NCBI RefSeq assembly: GCF_004331685.1
Contig: NZ_SJSM01000011.1
Span: 118,990-182,989, forward strand
Direction: 5' to 3'
DNA length: 64,000 bases
Origin: Pedobacter hiemivivus
GTDB lineage: Bacteria; Bacteroidota; Bacteroidia; Sphingobacteriales; Sphingobacteriaceae
In this document: one piece after another, positions 60,481 through 64,000 of the stretch
Position numbering within the stretch: position 1 is the first letter of the stretch
How the letters are laid out: every line of letters starts with the position of its first letter
Notes under the pieces: generated by a model
What the model was told of the DNA's origin: nothing
Database searches by the model: none
The model's input: the letters and a program-made list of their open reading frames with translations, nothing else
Position numbers and translations under genes: made by a program

Positions 60481-61848
60481 ATGCGTATACATTTTATAGC
60501 TATCGGCGGAAGTGCTATGCACAACTTGGCGATAGCTTTACACAAAAAAGGATACCAGGTAACAGGCTCAGATGATGTTATTTTTGAGCCATCCAGCAGC
60601 AGACTGGCGAAGCATGGTATTTTGCCAAAAGAAATGGGCTGGAATGAAGCTAATATTACGGCAGATTTGGATGCTGTGATTTTGGGAATGCACGCTTTGA
60701 CTGATAATCCAGAGCTGTTAAAGGCTCAGCAATTGGGGCTGAAGATATATTCTTATCCTGAATACATCTATGAGCAGACGAAGGACAAATTAAGAGTAGT
60801 CATCGGAGGAAGTCATGGTAAAACAACCATTACTTCTATGATACTACATGTACTTAATTTTTACGAAAGGGATTTTGATTATTTGGTTGGAGCTCAGCTT
60901 GCTGGTTTTGATACCATGGTGAAGATTACTCATGAGGCACCTGTGATGATTATTGAAGGAGATGAATATTTGGCTTCTCCTATAGATAGAAGACCGAAAT
61001 TTCATCTGTATAAGGCCAATCTGGCTGTAATCAGTGGTATTGCATGGGATCATATCAATGTATTTAAAACTTATGAGGATTATACCAGGCAATTTGAATT
61101 GTTTATTGATACCATTCAGCCGGGCGGAAAACTAATTTATTGCAATGCTGATCAAGATCTGAATAAGATCGTAGAGGAATCCACTGCCGATATTGAGAAG
61201 ATTGGCTACGGAATTCCTGAACACATCGTAAAGGATGGCATCACTTATTTATTGCCGGACGAAATGCCGCTTAAGGTATTCGGAGATCACAATTTAATGA
61301 ATCTTAACGCAGCTAAATTAATTTGCGCGCAACTTGGTATCAATAGTGATGCATTTGATCAGGCTATTGCTTCATTTACAGGCGCAGCTAAGCGTTTAGA
61401 GGGCTTATTAAACGTTGGGGAGACTAACGTTTATAAGGATTTCGCGCATTCGCCATCTAAATTAAAGGCTACCATTGAGGCTGTAAAGGCTCAATTTCCA
61501 AATAGGAAATTAGTAGCGTGTATAGAGTTACATACATTTAGTAGTTTAAATAAAAACTTTTTAGTTCAATATACGGATACAATGAAAGCTGCGGATACGG
61601 CGATTGTATATATTGATGAAAAAACTTTTCAGCATAAAAAACTTGAACCTTTTAGCAAAAAAGAGGTTCAAACAGCTTTTAAAAACGATGAATTGCACTT
61701 TTTTAATAATTCAGAGCTGCTTAGACAGTACCTGGTTAGTGTAAATTTTTATCGTACGAACTTACTTTTGATGAGTTCGGGGAATTTCGGGGGACTCGAT
61801 CTCGTTAAATTGGCACGTGAGTTGAACACAGTTGAGCAAGGAATTTAA
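60481..61848 (+). CDS. mpl: Mpl-type murein peptide ligase
   Basis: The 455-residue Mur ligase begins MRIHFIAIGGSAMHNLAIAL and has the ATP-binding P-loop VVIGGSHGKTTITSMILHVL, VMIIEGDEYLASPIDRRPKF and the C-terminal CIELHTFSSLNKNFL. The first-residue pattern and the GGSHGKTT loop fit Mpl, which rejoins recycled tripeptide to UDP-MurNAc, better than MurC. The exact substrate remains to be shown. It lies in a row with tpiA and prmA. Confidence 0.85.
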   Translation: MRIHFIAIGGSAMHNLAIALHKKGYQVTGSDDVIFEPSSSRLAKHGILPKEMGWNEANITADLDAVILGMHALTDNPELLKAQQLGLKIYSYPEYIYEQTKDKLRVVIGGSHGKTTITSMILHVLNFYERDFDYLVGAQLAGFDTMVKITHEAPVMIIEGDEYLASPIDRRPKFHLYKANLAVISGIAWDHINVFKTYEDYTRQFELFIDTIQPGGKLIYCNADQDLNKIVEESTADIEKIGYGIPEHIVKDGITYLLPDEMPLKVFGDHNLMNLNAAKLICAQLGINSDAFDQAIASFTGAAKRLEGLLNVGETNVYKDFAHSPSKLKATIEAVKAQFPNRKLVACIELHTFSSLNKNFLVQYTDTMKAADTAIVYIDEKTFQHKKLEPFSKKEVQTAFKNDELHFFNNSELLRQYLVSVNFYRTNLLLMSSGNFGGLDLVKLARELNTVEQGI

Positions 61849-61877
61849 TTACAAGATTACACACCTAAATTTATAAT

Positions 61878-62207
61878 ATGAATATCATTGGAAAAAACAT
61901 TAGACAACTACGCCAAAAAAATGGCTGGAGCCAAGGGGAAGTGGCTAAACGTCTAAATATTTCAATCCCAGCATTCTCGAAAATCGAGACGGGTATCACA
62001 GATATTAACATCTCAAGACTTGCACAGATCGCTAACCTTTTTGAGGTTTCGACAATGGATATTATCTCCAAAGAAGGAGAAAACCCTCAGTCGCTTAATT
62101 TTGAAGAAATCAATAATTTGAAAGAAAAATTAGCACTAAGAGAAGAAGAGATCATTAAACTTCAAAAGAAGGTTATTGATCTTTACGAAGAAATAAGAGA
62201 AAAATAG
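61878..62207 (+). CDS. XRE-family regulator with coiled-coil tail
   Basis: The 109-residue protein has a Cro/C1-type helix-turn-helix over about residues 1-62 (RQLRQKNGWSQGEVAKRLNI with SIPAFSKIETG). A tail rich in Glu, Lys and Leu follows (EINNLKEKLALREEEIIKLQ), predicted as a coiled coil that could make dimers. No phage or toxin gene is next to it. It is 29 bp after mpl; the target is unknown. It ends 2 bp from the convergent GNAT-like gene. Confidence 0.92.
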   Translation: MNIIGKNIRQLRQKNGWSQGEVAKRLNISIPAFSKIETGITDINISRLAQIANLFEVSTMDIISKEGENPQSLNFEEINNLKEKLALREEEIIKLQKKVIDLYEEIREK

Positions 62208-62209
62208 AT

Positions 62210-63328
62210 CTAAAAGATCTTACGCATAGTCAGGTGTCGCTTTCCAAAAGTGGCACCTGTTGCTTGATGAATAGAAAGCATCTTATCATTGAAATCACCA
62301 ACCCAGGAAAGTTCGAGTTCATCATATTGATTCATTGGCAACACATACTCTTTAAGTTTAATAAATAAGGCTGATTCTAAGCCATGCTTTTGATAAGCAG
62401 ATTTGGTACCCATCACGATAGCCCGCATTCTGTTTACACCTTTCCAGCGTCTATATACAAATTTAAGTTTTTCTATCAGTCCTAATTTTCCGTTAAATCC
62501 TTTGATCATCTGGTTGGCATCGGGAATAATAACGACAAATGAAGCGGGTTCTCCGTTGATGTAAGCAAACCAAATTAGTTTTTCATCCATGATGGTCTGC
62601 ATCTTTTCAAAGCTCTCTTCCAGCGTCTCTTTTTTAATAGGTACGAAATTTTCAAAGTCTTTCCAGGCATCGTTGTAAACTTCCATCAGATCTGCCACAT
62701 ATTTTGCCGCATTCTTTTTCGAGAAATGCTCAAAAGTATATCCTGGTTTATTAGCTACCCAATTGGCAATTTTAGTAAATCGCTCCGGAAAGGGATTTCT
62801 TACCGCTAAATGATTGGTGATTTGTTGATACTCTGTTTTAAAGCCATAATCAGTAAAAAAGCTATGGTAGTAGGGGTGATGGTAATTCATGCCATATGAG
62901 GGCTGCGTAAAGCCTTCTACAAGCAATCCCCAGAAAGAATCATTCTCTCCAAAATTGATAGGACCATCCATGGCCTTCATTCCTTGCTCTTGTAACCAGG
63001 ACTTGGCCGTGTCGAAAAGTAAAAAAGCAGCTCCTTTATCGTTTATGCATTCAAAAAAGCCCATGCCTCCGGTAGGTTGCTCGTATTGGTATGCTTTTTT
63101 ATCATTTATAAAGGCTGCAATTCTTCCTATATAATTTCCATTGTCGTCCTGCAGTAGCCACCTGGTACATTTTCCATGTTGGAAAAATGGATTTTTATTA
63201 CTGTCAAATATATTTTCAATATCCTGGTCCAGTGGGCAGATCCAATTCTTGTCATCTTGATATATAAAACGGGCAGTGGCTAAAAAATCTTTTCTGGAAC
63301 GCTTTCCGGATACGGTGGTTATTTGCAT
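62210..63328 (-). CDS. GNAT-like N-acyltransferase (YghO-like)
   Basis: I choose the ATG at 63328 (MQITTVSGKRSRKDFLATAR), since the codons before it overlap the terminator of the upstream gene. The 372 residues contain an N-terminal part with GRIAAFINDKKAYQYEQPTG and GGMGFFECINDKGAAFLLFD. A long middle part follows (DGPINFGENDSFWGLLVEGF), and a C-terminal acetyltransferase-like end (RAIVMGTKSAYQKHGLESAL; HQATGATFGKRHLTMRKIF). It resembles the large GNAT-like proteins such as E. coli YghO. Substrate unknown. Confidence 0.8.
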   Translation of the reverse strand: MQITTVSGKRSRKDFLATARFIYQDDKNWICPLDQDIENIFDSNKNPFFQHGKCTRWLLQDDNGNYIGRIAAFINDKKAYQYEQPTGGMGFFECINDKGAAFLLFDTAKSWLQEQGMKAMDGPINFGENDSFWGLLVEGFTQPSYGMNYHHPYYHSFFTDYGFKTEYQQITNHLAVRNPFPERFTKIANWVANKPGYTFEHFSKKNAAKYVADLMEVYNDAWKDFENFVPIKKETLEESFEKMQTIMDEKLIWFAYINGEPASFVVIIPDANQMIKGFNGKLGLIEKLKFVYRRWKGVNRMRAIVMGTKSAYQKHGLESALFIKLKEYVLPMNQYDELELSWVGDFNDKMLSIHQATGATFGKRHLTMRKIF

Positions 63329-63344
63329 TTTTCCTAATGGAATT

Positions 63345-63377
63345 AAAATAAAAAGCATCCCTTTAGAGGGATGCTTT
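63345..63377 (-). terminator. Terminator of the acidic small-protein gene
   Basis: A perfect 11-bp stem AAAGCATCCCT (63352-63362) / AGGGATGCTTT (63367-63377) with loop TTAG; on the minus strand it is followed by TTTTATTTTA. It lies only 24 bp before the GNAT-like gene. Confidence 0.88.
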
Positions 63378-63399
63378 ATCAATAATTATTGTTTACCTG

Positions 63400-63594
63400 T
63401 TAATAGGTGTCGTCATCATCATCATCCGAACCAAAACTATCAAAGTTGTCCAGATCATCTAATGGCATGTCGAGGTCGTCATCTTCATCATCGTCGTATG
63501 ATTTCTTTTTAGTTGTTTCTTCATACGAATCGTCCAGATCATTTTCTGGATCTTCTGCTTTGCTTTTGTTAATTGGTTTTTTTGGAGTTTTCAT
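63400..63594 (-). CDS. Very acidic Asp-rich small protein
   Basis: The 64-residue protein starts with a basic part (MKTPKKPINKSKAEDPENDL) and then becomes almost all Asp, Glu and Ser (KKSYDDDEDDDLDMPLDDLD, then NFDSFGSDDDDDDTY). Such a protein is likely unfolded; it might bind cations, DNA-binding proteins or ribosomes. It has its own terminator, which supports a real gene. A serine-rich frame on the opposite strand is only the mirror of the GAT/GAC repeats. Function unknown. Confidence 0.7.
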   Translation of the reverse strand: MKTPKKPINKSKAEDPENDLDDSYEETTKKKSYDDDEDDDLDMPLDDLDNFDSFGSDDDDDDTY

Positions 63595-63777
63595 TACAAA
63601 AAATATAATTCCGTAAGGTTTTTATTTGATAAGTTAAATTTACTAAAAATCTTTTTAAATCAAAAGAACGATGTTTTTTTAAATTTTTAGCTGCTCAAAA
63701 GGGATCAAGCGGAATTCTTGGGGGGAAGGAAATAATTTCTTTCTTTTGCATTTGTAAACCAAACGACAATTTTTATT

Positions 63778-64000
63778 TTGAGTCAAGCCGAGCAAACCCT
63801 GATCAGTTTATTATTACCGGAAGGTATCCTGGATTATTTTGAGTTAACCCAAGTAGATAAAGCAGAAAAGATGCTGAACATCTACCTTGAAGAGAAGAAT
63901 ATAGCCCCCGAGGGTTATGATAAAAAGGATCTTGAATCCAAAGGATTCTTTCCAGAGGTTGGTATCCAAGACTTTCCTATTCGTGGCCAGAAAGTAGCCT
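63778..64000 (+). CDS. ISAon1-like transposase, N-terminal part (runs off the window)
   Basis: From a TTG at 63778 the frame stays open to the right edge (about 74 codons). It reads SQAEQTLISLLLPEGILDYF, then ELTQVDKAEKMLNIYLEEKN, and ends KGFFPEVGIQDFPIRGQKVA. This is the typical N-terminal region of ISAon1-type transposases common in Bacteroidota, where it is often followed by a second, frameshifted part. The start codon is a guess, as the codons before it are open only briefly. Confidence 0.8.
   Translation, partial: MSQAEQTLISLLLPEGILDYFELTQVDKAEKMLNIYLEEKNIAPEGYDKKDLESKGFFPEVGIQDFPIRGQKVA
63778..64000 (+). mobile_element. Left part of an ISAon1-like insertion sequence
   Basis: This is supported only by the transposase N-terminal sequence. 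The left terminal inverted repeat should lie between 63650 and 63778, perhaps at the G-run GGGGGGAAGGAAAT near 63720, but without the right end it cannot be defined. Confidence 0.6.

Noticed and set aside
63407..63616. Serine-rich plus-strand frame opposite the acidic protein
   Set aside because: It is the antisense reading of GAT/GAC repeats; the acidic frame has a terminator in the right place on its own strand.

Overview
The window looks like a chromosomal stretch from a Bacteroidota bacterium of the Sphingobacteriaceae type, most likely Pedobacter or a close relative. The reasons are: low GC with TAA/TAG-rich gene ends; a SusC/SusD pair driven by an ECF sigma factor and FecR; a type IX secretion pair (a PKD protein with a gliding-type C-terminal sorting domain plus a PorP/SprF protein); promoters of the TTTG-N20-TAnnTTTG kind; almost no Shine-Dalgarno sequences; and the start of an ISAon1-like transposase at the right edge. 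Species assignment is inference.

Layout. 1-459: no gene, but a head-to-head set of 11-bp repeats. 0.46-8.2 kb: small envelope and hypothetical genes (exported protein, DUF808 membrane protein, TPR protein), a PlsC acyltransferase overlapping an alpha/beta hydrolase, a DinB-fold protein and a class-C beta-lactamase-like serine hydrolase. 8.2-9.9 kb: an ArsR-type repressor and an Old Yellow Enzyme in one operon behind a palindromic operator, followed by a small remnant of a di-haem cytochrome c peroxidase. 10.2-16.7 kb: ECF sigma, FecR anti-sigma, SusC, SusD, closed by a strong terminator. 16.7-19.2 kb: YdcF-type protein, DUF5996 protein and a stand-alone UBP zinc finger.

19.4-26.6 kb is the most unusual part. 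A tightly overlapped five-gene minus-strand operon encodes, in order of transcription, an E1-like (ThiF) adenylyltransferase fused to a nitroreductase, a GNAT-fold acyltransferase, a 7TM (7TMR-DISM) membrane histidine kinase, a receiver-histidine kinase and a lone receiver. A second lone receiver, a paralogue of the receiver on the hybrid kinase, is divergently transcribed. I read this as a possible small-molecule synthesis and sensing system; that function is inference.

26.6-33.5 kb: PKD/type-B-sorted surface protein, PorP/SprF, sigma-54 and MscL. 33.7-36.6 kb: a LiaF-like membrane protein, a DUF4288 protein, and a LytS-type kinase with its LytTR regulator, arranged as one operon. 36.7-38.3 kb: the housekeeping group rpmH-rnpA-yidD, then tsaB. 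38.3-45.5 kb: two envelope proteins of unknown role, DUF423, priA, pcm and smpB. 45.5-48.7 kb: an Nramp transporter fused to a UspA domain, its MntR-type regulator with a probable operator, and a divergent Lrp-type regulator. 48.7-54.2 kb: a 28-bp perfect inverted repeat, ung, a TPR membrane protein, lysS and a long-chain acyl-CoA synthetase. 54.3-56.5 kb: a minimal iscS-iscU-iscA operon. 56.5-63.6 kb: methylmalonyl-CoA epimerase, L31 type B, a GlmU-like protein, tpiA-prmA-mpl, an XRE regulator, a GNAT-like protein and a very acidic small protein. The window ends inside the transposase gene.
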